This document shows positions 49,600 through 62,640 of a stretch of DNA of 64,000 bases, piece after piece. Made by a program: the position numbers and the translations under genes. This DNA is from Populus alba (lineage: Eukaryota > Streptophyta > Magnoliopsida > Malpighiales > Salicaceae), in the NCBI RefSeq assembly GCF_005239225.2, contig NC_133296.1, positions 6,510,001 to 6,574,000 of the forward strand. Reading direction: 5' to 3'. Below the pieces are notes generated by a model. It had not been told where the DNA came from, did no database searches, and worked only from the letters and a program-made list of their open reading frames with translations. Every line of letters begins with the position of its first letter. Within the stretch, counting starts at the first letter, position 1.

Positions 49600-52500
49600 A
49601 ATGAAAAGCATGAAGATATACATGGGAAGTAGATTTTTTTGGTGAGTAGGTTAGCTCCACAAGAAGCAAATGCCAAGCTTAAAAAGTCAAGTAAAAGAGG
49701 CCCCTTTCCAAATCTCTAGGGTACCGTTTGGATGTAATTTGTCATGTATAATAACAGTGTAGTTTTATAATTTTATTGTTTCAAGAATTTTGGAAACCAA
49801 GAAAAAAACAGGGGGAAAGGAGTATAAAAAAGTACACAAAATTATGCCATCCGATACAAGGTACACATCTTGTTTCTTATTACCTGGAGTCTTTGGCAGA
49901 CAGATGCCACTTTTTTACCACCCAAATTTTGTGACGCCCGAAAGACATATAATTATTGTATTTTTAATATGTAAGCAAATATATAATGAATAACTAAAAT
50001 TAAAAAAATAATGGTTGAAAAAGAAGAGTTTATATATCATGTTGATTTTTTTTTTTTTACTAACAAGGTTTTTTTTATTATAATGATAATGATGTTATTT
50101 TTCAGCTTGATATAAATTTAAGAAAGAATCTTTTTAAAAAAGAAAAGGATGATACGAATCAAGTCAGGTCTGATTTTGACCTTAAAATATTTACTAACTA
50201 GCTTTGTGAGATCATGCATATCTCTAAAAAAATATATTGAACTAAATTAAAATTTTATAAAAAGATACTTTTCAATGAATGGGAAAATATGCCAACAACC
50301 TTTATGGTTCTCTCATACATGAGGCATAAGCATCACCATTGCTTCCATTGACTTCAGCAGTTTCGGTTTACATTCCATCCATCATTGAAGGTTTAACTTC
50401 TGAACCCTCAAATCATGACACCTTGATCTTATTTTGTATAGGGGTTATTGTTAAATGTTGTGTAATACTTTCATTATTTATATATGTGTTTGAATTATTT
50501 AAGTAGACAAATACTTGATTGTTTGTGATTTTAAACTTAATAAGATTTTGAGTTAAAGTTTTAGTGTCTACTAATTTGTGTGAGTAAGATATTTTTAGTG
50601 ATGGATTTTGTTGAATTTTTAATGTGTGGTTACTTGATTAAGGATTTTGAATTTTTTAGTGTCTACTAAGTTTTAGGAAATTTGATTAAGGATTTAATTT
50701 TAGAATAATTAAGATTTTATTGTTAAACCATTGAATCGTGGAGTTTATTGAATACTTGAATTGATTTTGTTTAGGTTTAATTGAATGGGTAAAATATTAC
50801 TTTGAAATAAAAGGAATTATGTGACGTTTATGATTGGATCTTTGTAGTGATATTATGATATATTTTTATGATTTTGAAGAGTGCCATTGAATTGATTGTG
50901 ATTTTGTTGAATTTTTTTTAACAATATTGGTTCAATTATTAGATTAAAAATGGTTTATAATTTTATGAATTTGTGGTTAACAATTGAGTTGTGATTTTTG
51001 AAAATAAAATATATTTGTATGAATGATTGCGAAATATTGTTGATGAGTTTTGTTAGTGTTGATTAGATTATAAAAATATGATTTTGAGATAATGAATAAT
51101 GAGAATTGCATTGATTTTGAAAATGATCTTGATATGTGCATGTGTGAAAGGATTAGAAAATATGAAAGCATATTATTATTTTTAATTTGAATTTGTTAGA
51201 TCGATAAATGTGTAGGTTAAGTTATTACATCTGTTCAAATGATTGACAAACTTGCAAGCTTGAATTGTAATGATGTATGAATGGGCAAAACCTACTTTCA
51301 TCATCTATATAGTTCAACGCACATTTTAAAACCCAATAAAAAAATAGTTTATTATTCACTTTAAATATTTAAATGCATGGACTCATAAAGAGCCAATACT
51401 TGGATATTAAGTGGAAATGCTCCTCAATATAATTTATTTAAAGAAAAGTAACAATGAAATTTTCAATTAAGAGTAAAACTAAATGTCCTGAAATACTCAC
51501 CAATTAAGGGTATTTTCAATCCAATGTATCATATGACAAATGAACCTCTTTTATGCACCTTTTTTGGATTTTTTTTTCTAGGATTTAGGTCAGTTATATA
51601 GACCTAACATAGATATATTAGTAGATTTATGGACATAACTTAATTTGTAATCTAAGATGAACACCTTAGAGTTATCAACCCACTAAATAATTAGAAGTGG
51701 CAAAAACCAACCAGAATTTTATAACGGATTGGTGTTGAACATTTATTCAGGGTTTTGCTCATCTTAGTAGACTCGTATTCACCCAATAGATAGATTACAT
51801 GTAGTTTAAGTACAACAAGACCTTAACAATTTAAGACAAGATAAGCAATGCAATTTACTTCTGGTATGATGCTTTAGGAACGATAATATATTTTCTTTAT
51901 CATAATCAATCCTTTATCATGAGCATTTGAAGACCAATTAGGGTTTTAAGTAACCATAATACTAGGTGACAACTTTTTTTTCTTAAGAATTGACATTTCC
52001 CTTCTAAAAACACTAAAAAAATTCTTTTCCTTCAAATTCCAAGGAAATAGAGCAGGTCATCACGATATCGGGTATCGATAAAAACAAATAAAAAGTGGGG
52101 TGAGTGCTTTATTGTTCATATGAATAGGAAAGTATTATCATAAACCCTAATTTTTTTTTGTATATTATATAATTATCTCAGATCTTAATCCAAATATATT
52201 GTAGAAAAAATAATAATTTGTTAACAATGCATCTAAATTTAGATGTAGACTAGATTTTAATCCAGCCCTTCACCACAAGTAATATTCGTTAGTGAGCAGT
52301 AACATTGTTAATGGTAATGGATATGGGAAGCACAACTGTTTTAAGTGTCTTGCACTTTTGATGGTTAAAACCATATAAATCCTTTTGATGGTTATTTTTC
52401 TGTGTTTGGTTTTCATATCTTCTTTTTATGGTCTAAAAAAGTTATCATCTCTTCTATATAAGCAGCAAGGAGAAAACTGATAGAACAAAGTCCTAGCTCC
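49600..52500. other. XPT upstream region and AT-rich intergenic DNA
   Basis: The first few hundred bases right of the gene must hold the minus-strand promoter; no clear TATA box was chosen. 50400-51200 is rich in diverged TTGATTTTG/GAATTTT strings. No gene is supported. Confidence 0.4.
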
Positions 52501-52512
52501 TCTGCTTTTCAT

Positions 52513-54209
52513 CCTTTGAAAACTAGCAAGGCTGATACGATCTGGGCAACAAAAAAACAATCAGATTCGGATTCTGACGTAAAATACGTAATTATGCAGT
52601 TTTACGGCAACAATTATAATTCTCAATTCGACTGTTGGATCATGCTGAAATTTTACATGGAGTCTCTTGATATGTTTTCCTACATTAAGTTAAAATTTCA
52701 GGTCAATCGAAGTTTGAGAAGGCTTTGCAATACTGGTCAACAGAAGTTGTACGACTTTTGTTATTTACTTTCTTTTGACTTGTTGACTTTCTATTTGGCT
52801 AGGGTTTTTTTCCTACAAGGATGTGGCAGCTGGTTTTGGTGATATGGACTCCATATTAATGTGGAATCCTTATGGTGTATGAAAACAATTATTGTATCCT
52901 TATTATAGTAGGAATCTATCATTAAATAAGTTTTCAAGTTAGCTAAGGATACCTTGCAAACAAGAAAACTAAAGAGGAGGCAACTTCAGATTTGATTCTC
53001 CTAGCTTATATGAAACTTCTAAAGAGCAACAAATTTGATCATATTATATTTAGGATATTAAATTCAGATTTATTATTGTTATTACTATTTTCTTCTTAGT
53101 TTAAGGTTTATTTATATTATTTGAGTTTAATTGTAAGTGAGCCTTATATAAATTTATATTAGGTATGCATTTGGGTTTGTTTCAGTCTAGAGTCAGTATA
53201 ATTAAAAGCATAACCAAACATTTAAGGTTAGACAATTCAGATGAATAAAACATTTAAGGTTAGTCATTTTTTAGTTCTTTAGAGAACCAGGTAAAGAAGG
53301 CTCACTTACAATTGAAGAAGTTTTAAAGATCTGAAAATTACATAACCTTACATGTCTGGTTATGCCTTTATTTATATTGACTCTAGATTGAAACAAATCC
53401 TAATGGATTCCTAATGTAGACTTATATGAGGTTTACTTATAATTAAACCAAAATAATATAAATAAACCCTAAACTAAAAAGAAAATAACAATAATAAATC
53501 TGAATTTAATATCTTTAAATATGATATGATCAGATTTGTTGCTCGTTAGAAGACTCATATAGGCTAGAAGAATCAAATCTGAAGTTGTCTCCTCTTTAGT
53601 TTTCTTGTTTGCAAAGTATCCTTAACCGACTTGAAAACTTATTTAAAACTAAAAAGAAAATAACAATAATAAATTTGAATTTAATATCTTAAATATGATA
53701 TGATCAGATTTGTTGCTCGTTAGAAGACTCATATAAGCTAGAAGAATCAAATTTGAAGTTGCCTCCTTTTTTGTTTTCTTGTTTGCAAAGTATCCTTAAC
53801 CGACTTGAAAACTTATTTAATGATAGATTCCTACTATAATAAGGATAAAATAATTGTTTCCATACACCATAAGGATTCCACATTAATACGGAGTTCATAT
53901 CACAAATGAAAACTATGTTGTTTCCCATTAAATATCTTTGCAAAATAAAAAGTCTATAAGTCAAAATGAAGTAAATAACAAAATTCATAGAGTCTTTGTT
54001 GACCAGTATTATGATGTCTTTCTGAACTTTGATTGACTTGAAATTTTAACCCAAGGTAGGAAAACATGTCAGGAGACTCCACGTAAAATTTCAATTCGAT
54101 CCAACTATCGGATTGATAATTATAATTGTTACCGTAAAACTAGACAGTTGCACATTTTACATTAGAATCCAAATCTAATTGTTTTTTCGTTACTCGGATC
54201 TATCAAAGG
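52513..54209. repeat. Long inverted repeat with 112-base loop
   Basis: The left arm (52513-53230) is matched by the reverse complement of the right arm (53343-54209). Shared anchors include CCTTTG at the outer ends, ATTAATGTGGAATCCTTATG (about 52854) and TAGTAGGAATCTATCATTAA (about 52906). The inner ends are CATAACCAAACATTTAAGGTTA against TAACCTTACATGTCTGGTTATG. Divergence is of the order of 10-20 percent by eye. The right arm is longer because 53471-53645 is duplicated in tandem at 53646-53820. A TATATAAGCAGC string (about 52456) lies just left of the left arm. The outer flanks do not show obvious target duplications. Confidence 0.85.
53471..53820. repeat. 175-base tandem duplication in the right arm
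   Basis: Both units start AAACTAAAAAGAAAATAAC and contain GATCAGATTTGTTGCTCGTT and CCTTAACCGACTTGAAAAC. They differ at few positions, so the duplication is younger than the inverted repeat. Confidence 0.9.
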
Positions 54210-55060
54210 GTCTTCCTTTCTTATTTCAATTTGAAAACTAGGAATGTTCTTGTTCAATTTAGTTTGCGTCCTTGTTTAATATTGTTAAATTAAATAATCA
54301 AGATTCACAATTGCAATTTAAAGAGATTGTTTCTGTGTTCTATTTGTTGCAAATATCTACTTCTCTACATGGTCATTGATTTATATGAATCTTACGGAAA
54401 CCCTTCCATTTTCCACACCAAAAATTTAAATTAACTCATAAATAACATCATCAATTATTTAATATTTATCACATGTTGTGCATGTTTCATGAATTTGCAA
54501 ACATAATTATTATAAGCGGATGAGAGTGCATTGGAGCTTTAGTTTAATGTTCAATTGTTTGCTATAACAAATTAGATATAATGCATGATATTAATAGAAA
54601 ATACAATCTCCAGAGATTTAAGGTTATTTGTTGGAAAGTTGTGCAGGTTGTAGGTTTTGTAGAAAAAACAAGTATCCTTGTACACTTATGTTCATGAGGA
54701 AATGTTTTTTTTTTGGAATTGAACCTGTTTTGTTTAAAGAATTTGTTGTTAAATGTTTCCTTTTCATTTGTTTAAAAGGTTTACTTGCTTCCTCTTTTAT
54801 CTGGTATTTGAAATGCACCCCCTTTAATTACATATTAATGTTTATTGTCTATATATGTTGTTAATCTATATGATCGATGCAAATATGAATGATTTTCAAA
54901 TTACGATGTTTTTATGTAAGATTTATCAAGTGTGCAACACACTATGATTTTGATTTTGGTTTCGAGTATGAATATCCAATGGACACCTAACACATGGACA
55001 ATGGATACTCGAAACCTGACCGGGTTGGATTTGATGCCTGATTGGTTTAGATATAAAACT
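54210..55060. other. AT-rich intergenic DNA
   Basis: No gene supported. Frames at 54624-54864 occur on both strands without recognisable similarity. Confidence 0.45.
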
Positions 55061-55065
55061 AGTTA

Positions 55066-57870
55066 CATGACCCGCGCAATGTCGCGGGTTAATTTATTTT
55101 TGCTTAAAAAATATTAAAAAAAAAAAAACTAAGGTCTAAAAGTGTTACGTCTTTCTGCAAAGTTATACCCAAGAGTCTTGGGTTTGGCTGCAACATCTGA
55201 CCCAAGAGTAATATTTATAATATTAATAATAACATTAAACTTGCATCACCCAAGTTTAAGTGGGTATGACTGCAATATCGGACCCAATAGCCTTGAATAT
55301 GAGTCTGGCTGCAGGGTTGTGTCATAAAAATATGATAATCAAATAGATTAATTAAAATGAAAAAAATAAAGAAAAAAAAAACCAACAAGAAAAAAAAAAC
55401 TAAAGAAGAACAAGAATTTTTTTTTGAATTAACTGGGTTAACCCTTCAAACCAGGTTAACCCGTCAAACCTTGGATTCGTGTCGTGAAAGTTTGATAACT
55501 AAATAGGAAAAAAAATTTGATGGGTTACCCATAATTAATTGGGTTAACCTGTGAAACAAGGTTAATCCATCAAACCCGAGATTCATGTCATGAAAGTTTG
55601 ATAACTAAATATAAAAAAATTTAACATTAACAAACTAAATTAAATGAAAAAAATTAACTAAAAAGAAAAGAAAAACAAAAACAAACAAAAAGCATCAACC
55701 TTTTCATTGTGGACTGCACTGTGCAGTCCATAGTCAAAGGCATAAAAAGGAAAAAAAAAAGCAAAAAGAAAAAAAAAACTAAAGGCATCAAACGATAACT
55801 AAATAGAAAAAAAAAATTAATATTAATGAAATAAATTAAATAAAAAAACATCAATTAAAAAAAAAAAATAAAGAAAAAAAAACCTATAAGAAGAAAAAAA
55901 CTAATGAAGAAAGAGAAAACAAATCTAAATTAACTATGAATCAACTGGGTTAACCCATCAAATCTAGGATCCGTGTCATAAAAGTCTGATAATTAAATAG
56001 AAAAAAATTTAATATTAAAAAAATTAAATTAAAAAATAATTAAAAAAACAAAGAAAAAAGCTAAAAAAAAAAAAAAACTAAAGACATCAGCTTTTTCACT
56101 GTAGATTGCACTATGCAGTCCACAATAAAAAGCTTAAAAAGGAAAAAAAAAGGAAAAATAAAATAAAAAATAAAAAAAACAAAGGCACACGCCACTGGTA
56201 AATTTTTTTTCTTGCATAAAAAATATCAAAAAGGCTAAGATCTAAGAGTGTTAGGTTTTTTTGCAAAGATATACCCAAAAGCCTTGGGTCTAGCTGCAAC
56301 GCTTAACCCAAGAATAATATTTATAATATTAATAATAATATTAAACTTACATGACTCAAGTTTAAGTGAGTTTGACTGCAACACCCGACCAATAGCCTTG
56401 AATGTGGATCTGGCTGCAAAGTCGTGTCATAAAAGTGTGATAATTAAATAGATTAACTAAAAAGAAAAAAAAAAACCAACAGGAAGAAAAAGAAAAAAAA
56501 TTAAATTAACTGGGTTAACCCTTCAAACCAGGTTAACCCCTCAAACCTGGGATTCGCGTCATGAAAGTTTGGTAACTGCATAGAAAAAAAAATTGACGGG
56601 ATAACCCATAAATAATTGGGTTAACCCGTGAAATCAGGTTAACCCGTCAAACTCGAGATATGTGTCATGGAAGTCTAATAACTAAATATAAAAAATTTTA
56701 AAATTAATAAACTAAACTAAACAAAAAAAATTAATTAAAAAGAAAAAAAAATCCGAGTTAACTCGTCAAATCAGGCTAACCCGTTAAACCCAGGATCCAT
56801 GCCATGAAAGTCTGATAACTAAATAAAAAAAAAATTGACATTAACAAACTAAATTAAATAAAAAAATTATTAAAAAAAAAAACAAAAAAAATTGATGGGT
56901 TAACCCAAAATTAATTGGGTTAACCCGTGAAACCTGAAATATATGTCATGAAAGTCTAATAACTAAATAGAAAGAAATTTAACATTAATAAACTAAAGTA
57001 AACAAAAAAATTAATTAAGAAGAAAAGAAAAGCAAAAAAAATTCGAATTAGTTCATCAAATCGTGTTAACCTGTGAAACTCGGAATTCATGTCATGAAAG
57101 TCTGATAACTAAATAAAAACAATTAACATTAACAAACAAAAAACTTTTATTAAAAGAAAAAAAAAACAAAGAAAGAAGCAAAAACAAAAAAACCCCAAAG
57201 GCATAAAAAAAAGAAAAAAAAGAAAAAAAAAAAAAACAGATTAAAAAATGAAAAAAAAAAACTCATCTTTTACTCAAAAACAAAAAAGCCTAAAGGCATA
57301 AAAAATGAAAAAAATAAAATAAAAATAAAAATAAAAAAAAATAAAATAATATAAAAAAAGCTAATCTTTTACTGTGGACTTTGCAGTCCACAGTAAAAGA
57401 CTGAGCCTTTTTAGTATAGTTTAATTAACATTAAGAAACTAAAGTAAACGAAAAAAAATTAATTAAAAAGAAAAGAAAAGCAAAAAAAAAAATTTGGATT
57501 AACTTGTCAAACTGTGTTAATTTGTTAAACTCGGAATCCATGTCATGAAAGTCTGATAACTAAATAATAAAAATTAACATTAACAAACAAAAAAAATTTA
57601 TTAAAAGAAAAAAACAAAGAAAGAAGCAAAAACAAAAAAACCCTAAAGGCATAAAAAATGAAAAGAAGAAGAAGAAGAAGAAAAATAGATAAAAAACAAC
57701 AAAAAAAGCTCATATTTTACTCAAAAACAAAAAAAGCCTAAAGGAATAAAAAAAAGAAAAAAAACAGATTAAAAAAAGAAAAAGAAAAAAGAAGCTCATC
57801 TTTTACTGTGGGTTGCACTGTGCAGTCCACAGTAAAAAATTGAGCCCTTTTAGTATAGTTTAACGAACTT
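55066..57870. repeat. A-rich complex repeat block with hairpins (inverse of the 22-24 kb block)
   Basis: Starts with the GC-rich stem CCCGCG-caatgt-CGCGGG (55071-55088) and contains about nine copies of a motif like GGGTTAACCCGTCAAACC...TCATGAAAGTTTGATAACTAAAT, the reverse complement of the motif in the block at 22-24 kb. Stems built on ACTGTGGACTGCA/TGCAGTCCACAGT occur at about 55708-55733, 56098-56126, 57367-57398 and 57801-57837. The last two are followed by the same GAGCC.TTTTAGTATAGTTTAA string, and 56979-57425 and 57426-57867 form a tandem duplication of about 445 bases. No protein coding was found. Confidence 0.75.
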
Positions 57871-58131
57871 CCTTTATATCTTTTTTACAGTTTTAACTTG
57901 AGTTTTTGTTTTAAATGTATATGAATTTAAATTTTTCAAGCTTTTTTATTAATTTTTTTATAAGCGAGTTAAAAGATATTTTTTCTCAACCAAATAATTC
58001 TAATTAATTAATTAATAACTTAGCATACTCAAATTTAAATACTCATGCAATAAAAAAATCATAAAGAAGTAAAAGCTTCCTTTTCTTCCTCTTCTTGCCC
58101 TTCTGCTTCTGATAGTTCAACTTCTTCTTAC

Positions 58132-58163
58132 CTGGGAGGCTCAACGATGAAGCTTGGAGCCAT
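58132..58163 (-). CDS. Possible short first coding exon of a divergent gene
   Basis: On the minus strand, a pyrimidine-containing leader (about 58280-58164) is followed by ATG and the residues MAPSFIVEPP, then CAG followed by GTAAGAAG, a near-consensus donor at 58131. Any second exon would have to lie left of 58.1 kb, beyond the A-rich repeat block, and I could not find one. It may be a live gene with a repeat-filled intron, or an orphaned first exon. Confidence 0.35.
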
Positions 58164-58279
58164 TGAGTTGGAGTGAGAAGAGGCAGGAAGGTTTGTGTTG
58201 GCTGCTTTGAAAATTTGTTCAGAGAGGCAATAGAGCTTTGGCTGGATTTCCGGCCTTCTCTCGACGGTGTCGTCTCTCT

Positions 58280-58640
58280 TGCGTGGACAGTCTATTGAGG
58301 CCCAAATAGAAGATGATGGGCTTTTTGAAGTGGGTTTAGCATTGTTATTATAACTATCAGATAAGGAGGATCTAATGCACGGGTCAATGTTGCTATTAAG
58401 GGGCCCATTTAATATTTTCTTGGATTAAGAGGCCCATGTTATCGGCCTTCTCGGGTGAGCCCAGATTTATAGGACATTGAGAATGAGATTTCGTGCCTTC
58501 TCTCCGGAATAAGATTATGCTTGCTTTTTTAAAACCAGAAATAGTTTAGGGTTGAGATCGTTTTTACTTTGCAAATCCTTTGGACGATAACAGCGAGGTT
58601 TGAGGTTAGAGCCTATTGTCTGTCACTCGTTTTCTGAATT
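58280..58640. promoter_or_regulatory. Probable bidirectional promoter with site II (TGGGCC/GGCCCA) elements
   Basis: GGCCCA occurs at about 58298, 58399 and 58431, and GAGCCCAG at about 58456. Site II elements bind TCP factors and are typical of plant housekeeping promoters, often shared by divergent genes. It lies between the minus-strand candidate exon and the RPB8-like gene. Confidence 0.55.
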
Positions 58641-59102
58641 AAATCAGCTAATTGTATGACGAGGCTTGAAGCAAACCTTATTAGTTTTGAGCTTTTTGAT
58701 GCCAGATAATTGAGATTTTAAATCTGATTGACATATTGCTGCTCGTACTGTATCCAGATAAAAAAACCTGCTCAGGATTTGAATCAATATGTGATTCTTA
58801 TGTGTTATATCATATATTCTTCATCTGTTTACTGTAATTATATTATGCATCTGTGTAAATTAGATAACGATCTTCATTCGGTCTGTTCTTTCAATTCTTG
58901 TTTTCCTTTAAATTTTTTTTCTATCATTTCGTTTCTGTTCATTTCCTGGTTTGCTCTTGCTCTCTTTCTTTCTCAGTTCGTAGATTTTAGGTTCAAGCGA
59001 TTTTTGTGACAACCGCTGTAGTTGTTTACATTTTCATTTTTGTTTCTCTCTTGGGTTTCTTATATGTTATCTCTTTGCTTTGAAAGGTATCATCTTTTGT
59101 TA

Positions 59103-60888
59103 ATGGAAGATTTGCTTGACTTCTTTGCCATCGAGAAGCTCAACCCTGATGGCAAGAAATATGACAAAGGTTTGTGTTTTTTTTCCTTTGAACTCTATTG
59201 GCTCTTTCACTGTATTATTTAGTTTGATCACTTTGTTTTTCTCAGTTCTTTTCTGGGTTGTTAGTACTTGGTAGTTTTTTCCTTGCTAAAGGTTGGTGCT
59301 TTATGGTTGAATTAAAAACTCGATTAAGTAGAAGAAGTTTTTTTACTATGTTCTTGGTTTTGTTTTGGGATTTCTAGTGCTAGTAAGTTGGTATGAATAA
59401 AAGGGTCTTGTTTCTCTTTAATTTTTTTTCCACGAGGACTTGAATTTTAGTTCTTTGTTGATATCTTGCAATATAGTTTTACCATTAAGAAATTGATGTT
59501 TGCTTTGATCTCTACTGTAACGGGGTTTTTTCAAATATTAAGTAGTTTTCTTGGAATGAATGTATTATTTGGCGATTTTCGGGGTTGAAATTTGACCTTT
59601 TATTGTGAGATACTTATATTGTATGTTATTTAACTGAATTGGCATTGAATCCCTTCCTACTGTAATTCTGGTTGGTTTATTCGAGTTTCTAATCGGCATA
59701 TGTTGACTTTCCTTTGCAAAAATTGATAGAACTAATAAGACTGATAAACTCGTGTTTGTTTGTACTTTTTCTGGACCAATTATAGTTTCTAAACTATGCT
59801 TTTGTAGTTTCTCGCATTGTCGCTCGCAGTGAGAAGGGGGATTTATACATGGTGCTTGATGTACACACGGAGATTTATCCTATTGAAGAAAAATCAAGGT
59901 ATTTAGTCCTATTAACTGAAACTTTGAACACCGATGGCACTCCGGTTGACCCTCGTAATGCACAGGTAATCCTCTTCTCTCTGTTTTGGTTTTTGGTTAT
60001 CACTCTGACATGTTTGGTGTTGGGAATGACTTAGATACTCTGTATTCTTATGTTTCTTCTACATGTTTGCATTTTATTCCTCCACTGTATTTGTCTTGGT
60101 TTATTATTAGTACTAACAACATAATTTATTTATTTTCACTTTCTTTTCAAAGCCATTGACAATTACCTGGTTTTCAAAAAGTACAAGTCATGTGCTGTTA
60201 TTACAACCAACCTGTAATGATGGAATAGCGACCTTGCAAGTTTATTAGTTGATTTGCATGATGTGAACTTGTCTACTAGTTTTCTAGACGAAATCGAAGT
60301 TCTATTGCTATTAGGTCACTAAAACAAATTGGGGCTGATACAATGATCTGAGGCTATGTGTTAGGGCAGGATCTCAGCAATAACATACTTGAACAATGTA
60401 GTAGAAACAAATTTGCATTATGTTAGTGATGTTTGTTTATTTGTTTCTTTTAATATTGCGATCTTACAAATCATTTCTATTAATGTTGCCTACTTGTTGT
60501 ATCCCATCCTCTTACAGGGCAAGCAACCATCCAAAGAAGACAAGTTTGAGTATGTGACACACGGGAAACTTTACAAAATTGACAAGGAAGGTTCAGGAGC
60601 TGATTTCAAGTTGTATGTGTCGTACTTGTAATTACACAAAAGTCGCTTTCGTCGAGTCTATTTAGAAGTCATAATGCATCTTCATTCATAATAGATTATG
60701 GGATAGCTTATTTCATCCAGGTATATGGCTATTGGTCTTTTAACTGATATATGTATCTCTATTTTTTTGGCTTTAGGGAGATCTACATTTCATTTGGTGG
60801 ACTTCAACTGTTGCTGAGGGGGAGTCCTAGCTCGCTTGCCAGGTTTCAGCTTGATAAAAATTATTTTATGTTGATGAGGAAGATGTAG
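59103..60888 (+). CDS. RNA polymerase subunit 8 (RPB8-like)
   Basis: Four exons join in frame: 59103-59169, 59808-59965, 60518-60612 and 60777-60888, for 143 residues; plant NRPB8 proteins are about 146. RPB8 is a small OB-fold subunit shared by nuclear RNA polymerases I, II and III, and in plants also IV and V. Family landmarks: LNPDGKKYDKV, LDVHTEIYP, TLNTDGTP, KFEYVTHGKLYKI, YISFGGLQLLLRG and a C-terminal FMLMRKM. Several positions differ from the usual plant sequence (for instance the N-terminal MEDLLDFFAIEKL, and TDGTPVDPRNAQ where most have DTG), so it may be a diverged second copy. An in-frame ATG at 59064 would add 13 residues; the later ATG fits the family better. About 58560-59100 is 5' UTR, perhaps with an intron. 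Confidence 0.9.
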
Positions 60889-62640
60889 AAGCATTAAGAG
60901 TTCTGTATAATTTTCTACTTGGTTGCATGCCTTCTGATTCACCTATGATGAAGTTTCAGTTACGTATAATCCAAGAACTAAATGATCGGAAGAAAGTGAG
61001 GTTTGCGGAATCTTTTTGTGGCTCGCTTACGAGTTGTTCAATGAGGTCTCTTTGCTGTTTTTTTTTAATAAAAAAATTGATTTATTTTATTGGTTTAAAT
61101 TATTTTTCTGTATTTTTATATCGATTTAACATATTAGTATTAAAAATAAAATTTTAATAATAATAAAATATTATTTTAATAAATTTTCTAAAAAATAATA
61201 ATAATAATTAATAACGAGATGCTGAAGCAGCCTATATGCTTAATTTTAGTAAATGAGTCCGCTACTATTGATTAAATAATCTCATTATTCTCTACTTAAT
61301 AGTTGAATTTCTCATTACTATTTCACACCAACATAATTATGAATATTATTTTTTTTCAATACAAGATAAAGAATTAATTATGATTGATTTTAAAGCAAGA
61401 TAAAATTAATAAAAAATTATTAATAATTGAAACGTGATATATCATCAATCATGAACTCATTATTCAGACATCTTCATCTTTTGCAAGTTAATCATCAAAG
61501 GTCAATGATGATAATTTTTGAAAGAAGATGTTAGTACTTTATCAAATTTGTTTCGGTATTATTGTCATGAAATATAAATCTTAAATTGATTGATTATCAA
61601 ACTTAAAAGAAATATGATAATTAATCATTTTCTTTTACTTTTAAGGTTGCATGACAAATCATCATTTTTTATAATAATATTAATATTATTTTTTATACTA
61701 ATCCTTAAGAAATAAATAAAAATAAGTTAGAATCATGGAAAATAATAATAATAATAAAAAAAAAACACTTGTGAGATTGTAGGAAATATACCAAACAAAT
61801 TGAATAAATAATAGATAACAGAAAAAGGGAAGGGAAAGAAAAAAAAAAGTTGGTAGGGGCTATATGTGTGGCCTAAAAACTCAAAAAAAAAAAATAAAAT
61901 AAAATAAATATATATATATATATATAGGGGTGGAGGATTCCCTGGCATGGAAATTAACTTTGCAGTGTTGACTTTTGAGGAGTTGTTTGTGTTTCTGTGT
62001 GGTTGAAATGTGATTGTGATTTTTTAAATTTTTTTCACTTAAAATTAAGTTTTTTTTAATAATTTTAGTTTATTTTAATGTGATATAAAAAATAATTTTA
62101 AAAAATAAAAATATATTATTTTTATATATTTATTTTTAAAATTTTAAAATAACAATTATTATATTTTAAAGCAATTCCTAAGCCCCGCTTTTGGCAGCTA
62201 TAAATGATCATTTTTTTTGGTCGCTAGGGAAAAAAATAGAGGCCATTGTTTTTTTTGCCTCCGCACCCAATTTGTACATTTCTTTTTCATCTAAAAATGA
62301 AGATTACGCGATGCAGGTATCAGTCATATCTCAGGATCAGAGCGTCATGGCTCTAAGGTTAAAGTTTAGTTCCTACTTGTTAAATAAATATTCAGTATAG
62401 ATAGAGATGGGATTTTTATTTTTATTTTTATTTTTTGTCTATATTCTTATTCTTATTCTGACATAATTACCAGATCTAGAACATTTAAAACATTCTTTAT
62501 ATTTTTAAAAAATTAATTTTAACCTCCTACAAAACACGAGCCAATACATGTCAAATTCGGCCCCTACAACATACATAGATCACACGAGCTTTGTACTCTG
62601 GGATTAAGTTCATGCATCAGAAACCCTCCAAGCAACTCCT
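60889..62640. other. Intergenic AT-rich DNA
   Basis: Includes the 3' UTR of the RPB8-like gene, a TA run (about 61908-61926), and MITE-like A/T sequences near 61110-61215 and 62020-62180. A short frame at 62191-62400 has no recognisable similarity. Confidence 0.45.

Noticed and set aside
49535..49669. 45-residue N-terminal extension of XPT
   Set aside because: It translates the GA/CT microsatellite of the 5' UTR (Leu-Ser repeat); the transit peptide starts naturally at 49534.
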